From contig JAGFCB010000215.1 of NCBI GenBank assembly GCA_022394775.1, positions 1 through 52,268 of the forward strand: 52,268 nucleotides of DNA. Reading direction: 5' to 3'. The notes beneath the pieces are model-generated. The model had not been told where the DNA came from, did no database searches, and saw only the letters and a program-made list of their open reading frames with translations. Position numbers and translations under genes: made by a program. Each line of letters starts with the position of its first letter. The stretch's first letter is position 1. This DNA is from Candidatus Poribacteria bacterium. GTDB taxonomy: Bacteria > Poribacteria > WGA-4E > WGA-3G. Below, piece by piece: positions 25,265 through 32,899 of this stretch.

Positions 25265-26245
25265 ATGAAACGCTCATATTTTTTCTTTTTCTGTTGCGCT
25301 GGCTTCACCATCTTTTGCTTAAGTGTTTGTCAGATTTTTGCACAGGTTCCGACACACCCCAAAATAGCGTTTAACTCTAACCGAGACGGCAACGCCGAAA
25401 TCTATATCATGGATACCGATGGTCGCCAACAGGTCAGATTAACCCAGCACCCTGATGCTGATTTTCAGCCCGTTTGGTCGCCAACAGGTGAGCAGATTCT
25501 CTTTGTATCCAATCGGGATGGGGTGCGCGACTTATACCTAATAGATAGCAACGGAAAAAATGTCAAGCGTGTCTTTAAAAAGATAGCCACAAGACAACAA
25601 CCCGCGTGGTCCCCTGATGGCAAACAGATCGCTTATCTCGGAAATAAGGGTGATGACTGGGCAATCTACCTCGCAACCCTCGACGGAAAAGAAAAGCGTC
25701 TATCATGGTGCGGCAGAAGTGGCGGGTTTCCGGCGTGGTCACCTGACGGAACGGAAATAATCTTTGCGGCTACACATGCGATCGGACAAGCCAACTCGCC
25801 GTTAGTTACCTACAACCTACAGACCGGAAAAGAGGAGAACTTTCATCCACAACCGCAGCTACGGATGTTCCAACCTTCTTGGGCACCCAATGGCACCATC
25901 GCTTTTTCGCATGTTGAGCGATTGGGCGGTCATGGCCCAGTGAGAGGCACACTCTACGCTGTCAACCGCGATGGCAAGGGTCTGAACGAACTTGTCCCTG
26001 AGAAGGAACCAATAGCTGAACACGCAACGTGGGCTCCATCCATGGACGCACTTGCTTATCATAAGAAAGTCGGTGAAAATCGACAAATCTTCACAATTGA
26101 TGTAGCGAGCCGTCAAAGCAAGAAACTGACAAGCCGCGGTATAAATGTTTACCCAGATTGGTTTGATCCAGCATCCGCTTTACCGGTATCCCCTAAACCA
26201 CAATTGCTCACCACAATCTGGGCGAAAATGAAAATCTCCAATTGA
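25265..26245 (+). CDS. Secreted TolB-like beta-propeller, copy 5 of 5, most divergent (326 aa)
   Basis: Signal peptide ends in CQIFAQV. The first blade is conserved (AEIYIMDTDGRQQVRLTQHPD) but later blades differ strongly and some lose the SPDG core (SWAPNGTIAFSHVERLGG, TWAPSMDALAYHKKVG). I choose ATG 25265 with AAGGGAA upstream; an in-frame codon at 25247 is less likely. It ends the array, followed by the nuo promoter. It is probably the oldest copy or under different selection. Confidence 0.7.
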   Translation: MKRSYFFFFCCAGFTIFCLSVCQIFAQVPTHPKIAFNSNRDGNAEIYIMDTDGRQQVRLTQHPDADFQPVWSPTGEQILFVSNRDGVRDLYLIDSNGKNVKRVFKKIATRQQPAWSPDGKQIAYLGNKGDDWAIYLATLDGKEKRLSWCGRSGGFPAWSPDGTEIIFAATHAIGQANSPLVTYNLQTGKEENFHPQPQLRMFQPSWAPNGTIAFSHVERLGGHGPVRGTLYAVNRDGKGLNELVPEKEPIAEHATWAPSMDALAYHKKVGENRQIFTIDVASRQSKKLTSRGINVYPDWFDPASALPVSPKPQLLTTIWAKMKISN

Positions 26246-26297
26246 GGTTTCACATAGATTGCGCACCAAATGTCTTCCGAAAGGTCAAAAATTTTAC

Positions 26298-26326
26298 TTG
26301 CAAAATAGCAGAAAATGGTATATAAT
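26298..26326 (+). promoter_or_regulatory. Promoter of the nuo operon
   Basis: TTGCAA (26298-26303), 17-nt spacer, TATAAT (26321-26326), placing the start near 26333 and a leader of about 58 nt before nuoA. Confidence 0.7.
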
Positions 26327-26390
26327 TTTAAGAACAAAATCGTCCATGCATAAAGTTTCGCAACATCGTGGTTCTCAAGGATAACCCAGA

Positions 26391-26801
26391 ATGCTTTTTA
26401 ACTTCGCAAATGTACTAATCTTCTTGATTGTTGGTTGCTTATTTGTTGTTCTAAACCTTACCGTCTCTCGCCTCCTGCATACCAAGCTGTTCTCAGGCGA
26501 AAAGTATATTCCCTATGAATGCGGCGAAGACCCGATCGGTGATACGCGGATCAAGTTTAACACCCGCTTTTACGTCATCGCGCTCATCTTCCTAATCTTT
26601 GACGTAGAAACCGTGTTCCTTTTTCCGTGGGCGGTTGTCTTCCGAGACTTCGGTCTCTTTGCGTTTTTGGAGATGCTCGTCTTCATCACCATCCTATTAG
26701 TCGGACTCGCCTACGTCTGGGCAAAAGGCGACTTGGAGTGGATCCGCTCCACGCAGCTTGAAGTACAATCTGTCCGAACGGAGGAAAGTTATGATAATTG
26801 A
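26391..26801 (+). CDS. nuoA: NADH-quinone oxidoreductase subunit A
   Basis: Small membrane subunit of complex I with three helices. The loop [25 protein letters not shown] region (seen as [19 protein letters not shown]) and [13 protein letters not shown] are diagnostic; the loop reaches the quinone site. AAGGA precedes the ATG by 9 nt. It is the first gene of the nuo cluster and overlaps nuoB by 11 nt. Confidence 0.95.
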   Translation: MLFNFANVLIFLIVGCLFVVLNLTVSRLLHTKLFSGEKYIPYECGEDPIGDTRIKFNTRFYVIALIFLIFDVETVFLFPWAVVFRDFGLFAFLEMLVFITILLVGLAYVWAKGDLEWIRSTQLEVQSVRTEESYDN

Positions 26802-27402
26802 TGAGAAACTCGACAAAAACGTTATTGTTACTTCAGTCGATGCTGTCGCCAACTGGGCACGCGCTTCAGCACTCTGGCCCATGACATTCGGGCTTGCTTG
26901 CTGTGCTATCGAGTTCATGGCAACTGCTGCTTCTAACTACGACTTAGATCGGTTCGGGGCAGGGGTGCCACGCGCGACACCGCGTCAGTCTGACCTCATG
27001 GTAATCTCCGGCACAGTCACACTTAAAATGGCAACACGTATCCGACGGCTTTATGAACAGATGCCGGAACCGAAATACGTCATTTCCATGGGCAGCTGCG
27101 CAACGAGCGGCGGACCCTACTGGCAACACGGATACCATGTCCTCAAAGGCGTTGATCGGATCATCCCTGTTGACGTTTACGTCCCGGGATGCCCACCGCG
27201 ACCGGAGGCACTTATCGAAGGGCTGCTCAAACTACAAGAAAAGATTAAAACCCAGACTGTCGCCAAACGTGATCACGTCCCGTTTCTGAAAAGACTCTTT
27301 ACCAAAACAGAGTGGTACGAGCAAGAAGGAACAGAAACTGAAGTCGAGGCAGATACACCTCCCGTAGAAGGAGAAGGTGATAGCCCCCAAGTCACCGCTT
27401 AA
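26791..27402 (+). CDS. nuoB: NADH-quinone oxidoreductase subunit B
   Basis: Carries the N2 [4Fe-4S] cluster next to the quinone site. The ligands are the tandem cysteines of [10 protein letters not shown], Cys of [10 protein letters not shown] and Cys of [16 protein letters not shown] 6 nt before ATG 26791 decides the start inside the nuoA end. An acidic C-terminal tail of about 40 residues ([20 protein letters not shown]) goes beyond the usual core. Confidence 0.95.
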   Translation: MIIDEKLDKNVIVTSVDAVANWARASALWPMTFGLACCAIEFMATAASNYDLDRFGAGVPRATPRQSDLMVISGTVTLKMATRIRRLYEQMPEPKYVISMGSCATSGGPYWQHGYHVLKGVDRIIPVDVYVPGCPPRPEALIEGLLKLQEKIKTQTVAKRDHVPFLKRLFTKTEWYEQEGTETEVEADTPPVEGEGDSPQVTA

Positions 27403-27421
27403 AACACCAACCCGTCTAACG

Positions 27422-27472
27422 GTAGAAGCGATTTGTAGTCGCCAATATTGTAGGAGCGATTTGTAATCGCGA
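27422..27472 (+). repeat. Two tandem copies of a GCGATTTGTAATCGC hairpin repeat
   Basis: GTAGAAGCGATTTGTAGTCG (from 27422) and GTAGGAGCGATTTGTAATCG (from 27450) stand 28 bp apart. In each, GCGATT and AATCGC (or AGTCGC, with a G-T pair) form a 6-bp stem. They fill the gap between nuoB and nuoC. Confidence 0.7.
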
Positions 27473-27490
27473 TTATGGAGTAGAAATTAC

Positions 27491-27976
27491 GTGAAACCGG
27501 AAGAAATCTATGAAGCACTAACCGCTCAGTTTGATGAAGCCATCCTCGGTTTCGATGCCGAACTTGCGGGTGACCCGAGCATCAACGTTGCTCCCGCATC
27601 AATCGCTGACGTGTGCCAATATCTCGCCGAAACCGATACATTGGCGTTTGATTCCTTAATGTGTCTCAGCGGGGCGGACTTAAGTGCTAAGGATGAAGAG
27701 CTTGCCATCGTCTACCACATCTATGCTATGCAACATCGGCACAGCGTGGTCCTAAAAACGACAGTCCCGAAAACCGACCCGCACCTGCCAAGCGTTTCAC
27801 ATATCTGGAAAACCGCAGACTGGCATGAGCGTGAAGCTTATGACCTCTACGGAATTTTCTTTCACGGACATAACGACCTCCGCCGCATTTTACTTCCTGA
27901 TGACTGGGAAGGATACCCCCTCCGCAAAGATTACAAGGAACCTGAAATCTATCGCGGTATGCGCGTACCATATTAG
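27491..27976 (+). CDS. nuoC: NADH-quinone oxidoreductase subunit C (161 aa)
   Basis: Peripheral-arm subunit of complex I. Family features are FDSLMCLSGAD, LKTTVPKTDPHLPSVSHIW and the C-terminal WHEREAYDLYGIFFHGHNDLRRILLPDDW region (seen as EREAYDLYGI and DLRRILLPDDWEGYPLRKDY). It starts with GTG at 27491 after a GGAG 10 nt upstream. It is separate from nuoD, unlike the fused nuoCD of enterics, and a 397-bp gap follows. Confidence 0.93.
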   Translation: MKPEEIYEALTAQFDEAILGFDAELAGDPSINVAPASIADVCQYLAETDTLAFDSLMCLSGADLSAKDEELAIVYHIYAMQHRHSVVLKTTVPKTDPHLPSVSHIWKTADWHEREAYDLYGIFFHGHNDLRRILLPDDWEGYPLRKDYKEPEIYRGMRVPY

Positions 27977-28126
27977 GTACAGGGATGTTGATTTTACGTT
28001 TTATGTGGTGTTAGTCAAAAACGAAAACGTTACACTTTTGACTTTTTTTCTAAATTAAGCATCGGAATGAAAACACCTCTAAACTTAGGGAGGACGCTGG
28101 TTTTCAGCCCCAAAGACTGAACATGC

Positions 28127-28148
28127 AATGTTACACTGGTGTAACATT
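28127..28148. promoter_or_regulatory. 22-bp perfect palindrome, operator-like
   Basis: AATGTTACAC (28127-28136), TG, GTGTAACATT (28139-28148). The half-site GTTACACT recurs at 28029-28036, and CATTACAC overlaps the -35 box at 28199. It lies about 50 bp upstream of the internal nuoD promoter, in the 397-bp gap after nuoC that otherwise holds no gene. Confidence 0.5.
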
Positions 28149-28198
28149 TTCCCGTAGAAATACGACACCGTCTTTCGCTGAGAAAACAGGGCTAAGAT

Positions 28199-28227
28199 TT
28201 GACATTACACCGCAAAAATGGTATCAT
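28199..28227 (+). promoter_or_regulatory. Internal nuo promoter upstream of nuoD
   Basis: TTGACA (28199-28204), 17-nt spacer, TATCAT (28222-28227). The predicted start near 28234 gives a 140-nt leader that contains dispersed repeat copy A. It would let nuoD-N be expressed apart from nuoABC. Confidence 0.7.
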
Positions 28228-28287
28228 ATTATATAGTGGAAAAGTCGAAAAATAAAAGAAAACGCGTAACTCCTATGTAAAAGAAAC

Positions 28288-28373
28288 GCAGCTTGGAACG
28301 AAGTGGAAAGCGGATTTAAGAGATGACCCTGAAAGTTTAGATCCCGTTGTTTAACCGCAAGGTAAGTTAGAAA
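28288..28373 (+). repeat. Dispersed hairpin/RBS repeat, copy A (before nuoD)
   Basis: Stem GCTT (28291-28294) and AAGC (28308-28311) around the 13-nt loop GGAACGAAGTGGA, then GCGGATTTAAG, then the tail AACCGCAAGGTAAGTTAG ending at the nuoD ATG. The only ribosome site for nuoD is in this tail. Confidence 0.7.
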
Positions 28374-29579
28374 ATGGAAAGCACACAACAGACTGAAAGT
28401 AAAATTATAGAATTAAAACCGTTCGCCGATGAAATGGTCGTGAATATGGGACCTCAGCATCCAAGCACACACGGTGTGTTGCGCTTAGAATTGAAATTGG
28501 ATGGTGAAGTTGTCCGTGAAGCAATTCCACACATCGGTTACCTCCATCGCTGTTTTGAAAAACACTCTGAAAACCTCTCTTATCCCCAAATCATCCCGTT
28601 CACCGATCGGATGGATTACGTAGCGGCGATGAACCAGAATTGGGGATTTTGTCTTGCTGTTGAGAAGTTGTTAGCAGCTGATGAAAGCAAAGAATTTGAG
28701 GTGCCTGAACGAGCGGAATATCTGCGGGTGCTTATCTGTGAACTAAACCGTATCGCCAGCCATCTCCTCTCCTTTGGAACCTATGGGATGGACATCGGGG
28801 CATTCACCCCGTTCCTCTACGCCTTCCGCGACCGAGAGCGGCTCCTCCTCCTTTTCGAGAAAGTTTGCGGCGCACGCCTCACCTATAACTATATCCGTAT
28901 CGGCGGCGTATCCGAAATTATTCCTCTGGAACCCGGTTCCATCGCAGAACAGAACTTTTTAGACGAGATCGAAGAATTCCTTGACTATTTTGAACCGCTG
29001 ATTGACGTGTATAACGAACTTCTCACAAAAAACAGTATCTTCGCGGAACGCACGATGCGGGTCGCTATTATGTCAGCGGAGATGGCACTCAGTTACGGAG
29101 CGACCGGCCCTAACCTCCGCGGTTCTGGCGTGGATTGGGATCTTCGGCGAGATGAACCCTACTCTATTTACGACAGATTTGACTTCGATGTACCTGTCGC
29201 CGTAGATGTTCCAGAGTTGGGCGCGGTTGTCGGGGACTGCTGGTGTCGATACAAAATCCGTATGGATGAAATGAAACAGTCTGTTCGGATCGTCCGACAG
29301 ATTTTAGCGGAAGGGCTTCCGGGGGGTCCCGTGATGGCAGATTTGAAAGCCGTCCGCCCGCCAAAAGGTGAGATCTATTTCCGCAGCGAAGCACCGCGCG
29401 GTGAACTCGGATTCTATATCGTCAGCGATGGCACGCCGAAGCCAGTGCGTCTCAAAGGACGTTCACCCTGCTTCAGTGCATTGAGTGCACTTCAAGAACT
29501 CAGCAGAGGCTTGATGGTAGCTGACATTATCGCGATTATTGGCAGCATTGACATCGTGATGGGAGAAGTCGATCGGTAA
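28374..29579 (+). CDS. nuoD: NADH-quinone oxidoreductase subunit D (401 aa)
   Basis: 49-kDa subunit lining the quinone cavity. Diagnostic are VVNMGPQHPSTHGVLRLEL, HIGYLHRCFEKHSE, FTDRMDYVAAMNQNWG, RGSGVDWDLRRDEPYS and the C-terminal DIIAIIGSIDIVMGEVDR. Length is normal. It is a stand-alone nuoD. Its ribosome site (AAGG, 11 nt upstream) lies in the dispersed repeat's tail. Confidence 0.96.
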   Translation: MESTQQTESKIIELKPFADEMVVNMGPQHPSTHGVLRLELKLDGEVVREAIPHIGYLHRCFEKHSENLSYPQIIPFTDRMDYVAAMNQNWGFCLAVEKLLAADESKEFEVPERAEYLRVLICELNRIASHLLSFGTYGMDIGAFTPFLYAFRDRERLLLLFEKVCGARLTYNYIRIGGVSEIIPLEPGSIAEQNFLDEIEEFLDYFEPLIDVYNELLTKNSIFAERTMRVAIMSAEMALSYGATGPNLRGSGVDWDLRRDEPYSIYDRFDFDVPVAVDVPELGAVVGDCWCRYKIRMDEMKQSVRIVRQILAEGLPGGPVMADLKAVRPPKGEIYFRSEAPRGELGFYIVSDGTPKPVRLKGRSPCFSALSALQELSRGLMVADIIAIIGSIDIVMGEVDR

Positions 29580-29622
29580 AACACTTCGTATCGGAGTTGG
29601 CTGAACCGGATAAGGAGATTAG

Positions 29623-30891
29623 ATGTCGGATTTTAGGGCGATGTTTGTAGGTTTCCCAGATTTCAATGTATCTGAGAATTTCTTTCCCGATATAAACTTA
29701 CAAGAGAAACTCAATTGGGCAGAGGAATTCATACAGAATGTTTTAATTCCGAGATTGCCAGAAGCAGTCGCCGCACACTTTCCTGTAGAATTAGGTACAG
29801 TGCTTGTCATGTTCGCATGCGCAGGTATTTTCGTTGGTGTTGTCCCGTTACTTCCGCTATTTCTGGTGCTCGCAGAACGAAAAGTCGCCGCCCGTTTTCA
29901 GAATCGAACAGGTCCCATGCGTGTTGGACCGTGGGGAACACTCCAAACCTTAGCCGACGGCATAAAACTTATTTTCAAAGAAGACTTTATCCCACCACAA
30001 GGTGATAAACTCCTCTTCCTACTTGCCCCTTATATCATTTTCGCTTGTTCTTTCGCTGTTTTCGCCGCCATCCCATTCGGTCAAAACATCTTGGTGAGTC
30101 CTTTTAATATCGGAATCTTCTATATCATGGCGATCTCCTCTGTGATTGTCATGGGTGTGATTATGGCAGGTTGGTCTTCAAACAGCAAATGGTCATTGTT
30201 GGGGTCTTTACGCTCCGCCGCGCAAATCGTTAGTTATGAAATCCCACTCGGTCTCTCTATCCTGACTGTCGTTATGCTCGTAGAAAGTTTGAATATGCAA
30301 GAGATTGTAGCCAGTCAGTCCAACGGTGTCTTCAGTTGGCTTATTTTCCGGTCTCCCTTCACTTTTATCGCATTCTTTATCTTCTTTATATCTTCTATTG
30401 CCGAGGTGAACCGGACCCCCTTTGACTTGCCCGAAGCCGAATCCGAAATTGTTGCCGGTTTTCATACCGAATACAGCGGAATGCGGTTCGCCCTCTTCTT
30501 CATCGCTGAATATGCAAATATGTTTGCGGTAAGCGCAATCGCTGTAACACTTTTCCTCGGTGGCTGGGAAGGTGCCTTGCCGGGCTACGATATTCTTGGT
30601 GGCCTCCCAGGATTCGTTATCAAAACCCTTGCACTCGTCTTTTTGATGATGTGGCTGCGATGGACACTGCCGCGCCTACGGGTAGATCAACTGATGAATC
30701 TCTGCTGGAAATACTTCATCCCGATCGCCTTCTTCAACATCTTAGGCACTGGCATCTGGGGCCTTATCTTCCCAGAAGATACGCTGGTTAGCACCATCAT
30801 CAGTTGTGCAATTATCTATATTGGACTTATCGTCGCGTATACGATTGCTGGACGGACACTCGCACAAAAGCCTGAACCACAGCCGAGTTAG
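29623..30891 (+). CDS. nuoH: NADH-quinone oxidoreductase subunit H, N-terminally extended (422 aa)
   Basis: Membrane subunit that joins the arms and forms part of the quinone channel. LAERKVAARFQNRTGPMRVGPWG and AEVNRTPFDLPEAESEIVAGFHTEYSG regions (key parts AERKVAARFQNRTGP and NRTPFDLPEAESE) are conserved, with eight or more helices. About 55 residues precede the usual first helix (MSDFRAMFVGFPDFNVSENF onward), so it is longer than the common 320-350 residues. AAGGAG 5 nt before ATG 29623 supports the extended start. Confidence 0.95.
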   Translation: MSDFRAMFVGFPDFNVSENFFPDINLQEKLNWAEEFIQNVLIPRLPEAVAAHFPVELGTVLVMFACAGIFVGVVPLLPLFLVLAERKVAARFQNRTGPMRVGPWGTLQTLADGIKLIFKEDFIPPQGDKLLFLLAPYIIFACSFAVFAAIPFGQNILVSPFNIGIFYIMAISSVIVMGVIMAGWSSNSKWSLLGSLRSAAQIVSYEIPLGLSILTVVMLVESLNMQEIVASQSNGVFSWLIFRSPFTFIAFFIFFISSIAEVNRTPFDLPEAESEIVAGFHTEYSGMRFALFFIAEYANMFAVSAIAVTLFLGGWEGALPGYDILGGLPGFVIKTLALVFLMMWLRWTLPRLRVDQLMNLCWKYFIPIAFFNILGTGIWGLIFPEDTLVSTIISCAIIYIGLIVAYTIAGRTLAQKPEPQPS

Positions 30892-30940
30892 GATTTTTAA
30901 TTAATGAACAACTAAGTGGCTTTTTTTATATAGAAAAGTA

Positions 30941-31029
30941 CGTAGCCCGTAACGCAGTGGAGGGCGGGTCTACGGGAAAGAATATCAATACCTAAATCGA
31001 CCTCACCGAACCGCAAGGAAAATTAAAAG
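30941..31029 (+). repeat. Dispersed hairpin/RBS repeat, copy B (before nuoI)
   Basis: Stem GCCC (30945-30948)/GGGC (30962-30965) around GTAACGCAGTGGA, outer stem CGTA (30941-30944)/TACG (30971-30974), then a tail AACCGCAAGGAAAATTAAAA ending at the nuoI ATG. Confidence 0.75.
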
Positions 31030-31749
31030 ATGGAAAAATACATACGAAACATCTATAGAGGCGTTTATACCGTCCTTGTCGGAATGCGGGTGACAATCAA
31101 GCAGTTCTTTGAACCGAATGTCACACATCAATATCCGTACGAACACGACTACGAAAAGAAGCAGAACGTCCGAGAGATTCCGAAGGGGTATCGCGGGCAG
31201 CTCTATAACCGCACTGAAGACTGTATCGGATGCAAAAAGTGCGAAATGATCTGTCCAGTCGATTGTATTACTATTGATGCTACCAAACTCCCGAAAGGCG
31301 AACAACTCTGGGATAGCATGAACGTCGTCCACCTCAAAGACGGACGGGAAATTATCGGCATCATTGAAGGTGATGAGAAAAAAATAAAATCGGAAGATTC
31401 AATAATCCTCACGAATATCACCTCGCGCCAAGGTCCCCAAGAAGCTATAGATCGCCTTGAACCATCGGCAGATGAGAGCCGAACACAGACGCTTTCGGGC
31501 GACGGAATATCGCGGATTGTTACACGAAACCCTGTTGTTTTTTACCTTGACAAGTTCGATATCGACATGTCTCTCTGTATGTATTGTGGACTCTGTACCG
31601 AAGTCTGCCCGACAGAATGCCTTACGATGAAAGACTCTCTTGAAGGAATTGAGTACTCCAAATTTGACCGATCAGACCTCATCTTCAGTTTTGATAAGCA
31701 GGAGATGTACGACAGCGTTAAGACAGAAGCAGTAGATGCAGCGGATTAG
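31030..31749 (+). CDS. nuoI: NADH-quinone oxidoreductase subunit I with a large insert (239 aa)
   Basis: Holds two [4Fe-4S] clusters (N6a, N6b): Cys65, 68, 71, 75 (CIGCKKCEMIC) and Cys183, 186, 189, 193 (CMYCGLCTEVC). In ordinary NuoI these motifs are about 35-40 residues apart; here about 107 lie between them. The added part (about 88-172) has a beta-rich stretch MNVVHLKDGREIIGIIEGDE and an acidic, Ser/Thr-rich linker. The reading frame is open throughout and both motifs are intact, so this is a real insertion rather than an error. Ribosome site from repeat copy B. Confidence 0.92.
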   Translation: MEKYIRNIYRGVYTVLVGMRVTIKQFFEPNVTHQYPYEHDYEKKQNVREIPKGYRGQLYNRTEDCIGCKKCEMICPVDCITIDATKLPKGEQLWDSMNVVHLKDGREIIGIIEGDEKKIKSEDSIILTNITSRQGPQEAIDRLEPSADESRTQTLSGDGISRIVTRNPVVFYLDKFDIDMSLCMYCGLCTEVCPTECLTMKDSLEGIEYSKFDRSDLIFSFDKQEMYDSVKTEAVDAAD

Positions 31750-31825
31750 TCCGTAACCTTCCGCATGTCAAAAAATTAACTAAAAGCGGCAGCACTGCAA
31801 CAACGGCGGCAGTGCGGATTTAAGA
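31747..31825 (+). repeat. Probable variant of the dispersed repeat, copy F (before nuoJ)
   Basis: TAGTCCGTAACC at the nuoI stop is followed by a 6-bp stem GCACTG (31792-31797)/CAGTGC (31810-31815) around CAACAACGGCGG, then GCGGATTTAAG as in copy A. It lacks the CCGCAAGG tail, so membership is less certain. Confidence 0.45.
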
Positions 31826-31879
31826 ATAACACCTACATGCCAAGTGTCCTTGATAACTCGCTTGCGCCAACTTAAAAAA

Positions 31880-32398
31880 ATGGAATTTACGCTTAAAAAC
31901 TTTATTTTTTATGGCTTTGCCCTTATGACAGTCGCTTCTGCGCTTCTTGTCGTTACCGTGCGGAATATCGTCCACGCGGCGTTTTCGCTGATGGTGACGC
32001 TCTTCGGTGTCGCTGGACTTTACGTCTTTTTACAGGCTGACTTCCTCGCCGCAACACAGGTGATCGTCTACGTTGGTGGCATCCTCGTCCTTATCTTATT
32101 CGGTGTCATGATGACGAGTGGACGCTTAGAGATGCGAATTCATGTCGAGCGCGGGCAACTTTTACTCGGAGGTATTGTCTCCCTGGCACTCCTGACGCTG
32201 CTCTTGACTGTTATTGCCAATACACCCGCATGGAAAAACCTCACTGACGACGGCACAGAACTTCCACCGACAACCGAGCGTATCGGCGAACTGATCCTGA
32301 ATGGGCCATTTCTCCTGCCGTTTGAAGTCGTCTCCGTGTTGCTGTTAGTAGCACTGATCGGAGCCGCCCTGATTTCCCGAAAGGAGGTTAGGGAGTAA
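31880..32398 (+). CDS. nuoJ: NADH-quinone oxidoreductase subunit J (172 aa)
   Basis: Five-helix membrane subunit. TVRNIVHAAFSLMVTLFGVAGLYV and QADFLAATQVIVYVGGILVLILFGVMMT regions (e.g. ADFLAATQVIVYVGGILVL) are diagnostic, including the pi-bulge helix. I use ATG 31880 (MEFTLKNFIFYG) rather than the GTG at 31844; the ribosome site is weak in both. It is followed by nuoK after 3 nt. Confidence 0.93.
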   Translation: MEFTLKNFIFYGFALMTVASALLVVTVRNIVHAAFSLMVTLFGVAGLYVFLQADFLAATQVIVYVGGILVLILFGVMMTSGRLEMRIHVERGQLLLGGIVSLALLTLLLTVIANTPAWKNLTDDGTELPPTTERIGELILNGPFLLPFEVVSVLLLVALIGAALISRKEVRE

Positions 32399-32401
32399 AA
32401 A

Positions 32402-32710
32402 ATGACCTTACAACACTATCTCGTTATCAGTGCGATTCTGTTCACGCTCGGTATTTTCGCTGTCTTGACGAGTCGGAACGCCATTAGCATTTTGATGGGT
32501 ATTGAACTTATTCTTAATTCGTGTAATTTGAACTTCGCTGCGTTTTCGCGCTTTATGACACCACCAGAGGATATTAGTGGACAAATCATCGCTATTTTTG
32601 GGATTGTGCTTGCCGCAGCAGAAGCCGCTGTTTTTTTAGCGATTATCCTCGCTATCTACCGAGAATTCGGTAGCATACGTCCAGACGAAGTTGATACGCT
32701 GAAAGGTTAA
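32402..32710 (+). CDS. nuoK: NADH-quinone oxidoreductase subunit K (102 aa)
   Basis: Three-helix membrane subunit, MrpC-like. The conserved glutamates are in SILMGIELILNSCNLNF and IVLAAAEAAVFLAIILAIYR. GGAGG 11-15 nt before the ATG lies in the nuoJ end. Normal length. Confidence 0.95.
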   Translation: MTLQHYLVISAILFTLGIFAVLTSRNAISILMGIELILNSCNLNFAAFSRFMTPPEDISGQIIAIFGIVLAAAEAAVFLAIILAIYREFGSIRPDEVDTLKG

Positions 32711-32798
32711 AATGGTTGTCACACCATCTTCCCTCGTAGGTGCAGTTGCCTACCGCTTCTGAAACGAATGCTTGGCAGGCGAGAAATTAACACAAAAC

Positions 32799-32899
32799 TG
32801 TAGTCCGTAATGAAATGGTTCTCACTACGAAGCAGGATCCTGCACGCGAATGCTTGAAACAACGGATCCGGGTGATTAACCGCAAGGAAAATTTAAAAC
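32799..32899 (+). repeat. Dispersed hairpin/RBS repeat, degenerate copy C (before nuoL)
   Basis: Begins GTAGTCCGTAATGAAATGG (from 32800) without a good GCCC/GGGC stem, holds CAGGATCCTG (a small palindrome) near 32832, and ends in the conserved tail AACCGCAAGGAAAATTTAAA at the nuoL ATG. Confidence 0.6.

Noticed and set aside
21220..26245. Tandem similarity mistaken for a CRISPR or short-repeat array
   Set aside because: The repeats are whole genes with intact signal peptides; no short direct repeats with unique spacers were seen anywhere.
21220..26245. tolB gene symbol for the propellers
   Set aside because: They lack the N-terminal TolB domain and the tolQRA-pal context, so the symbol would imply an unsupported function.
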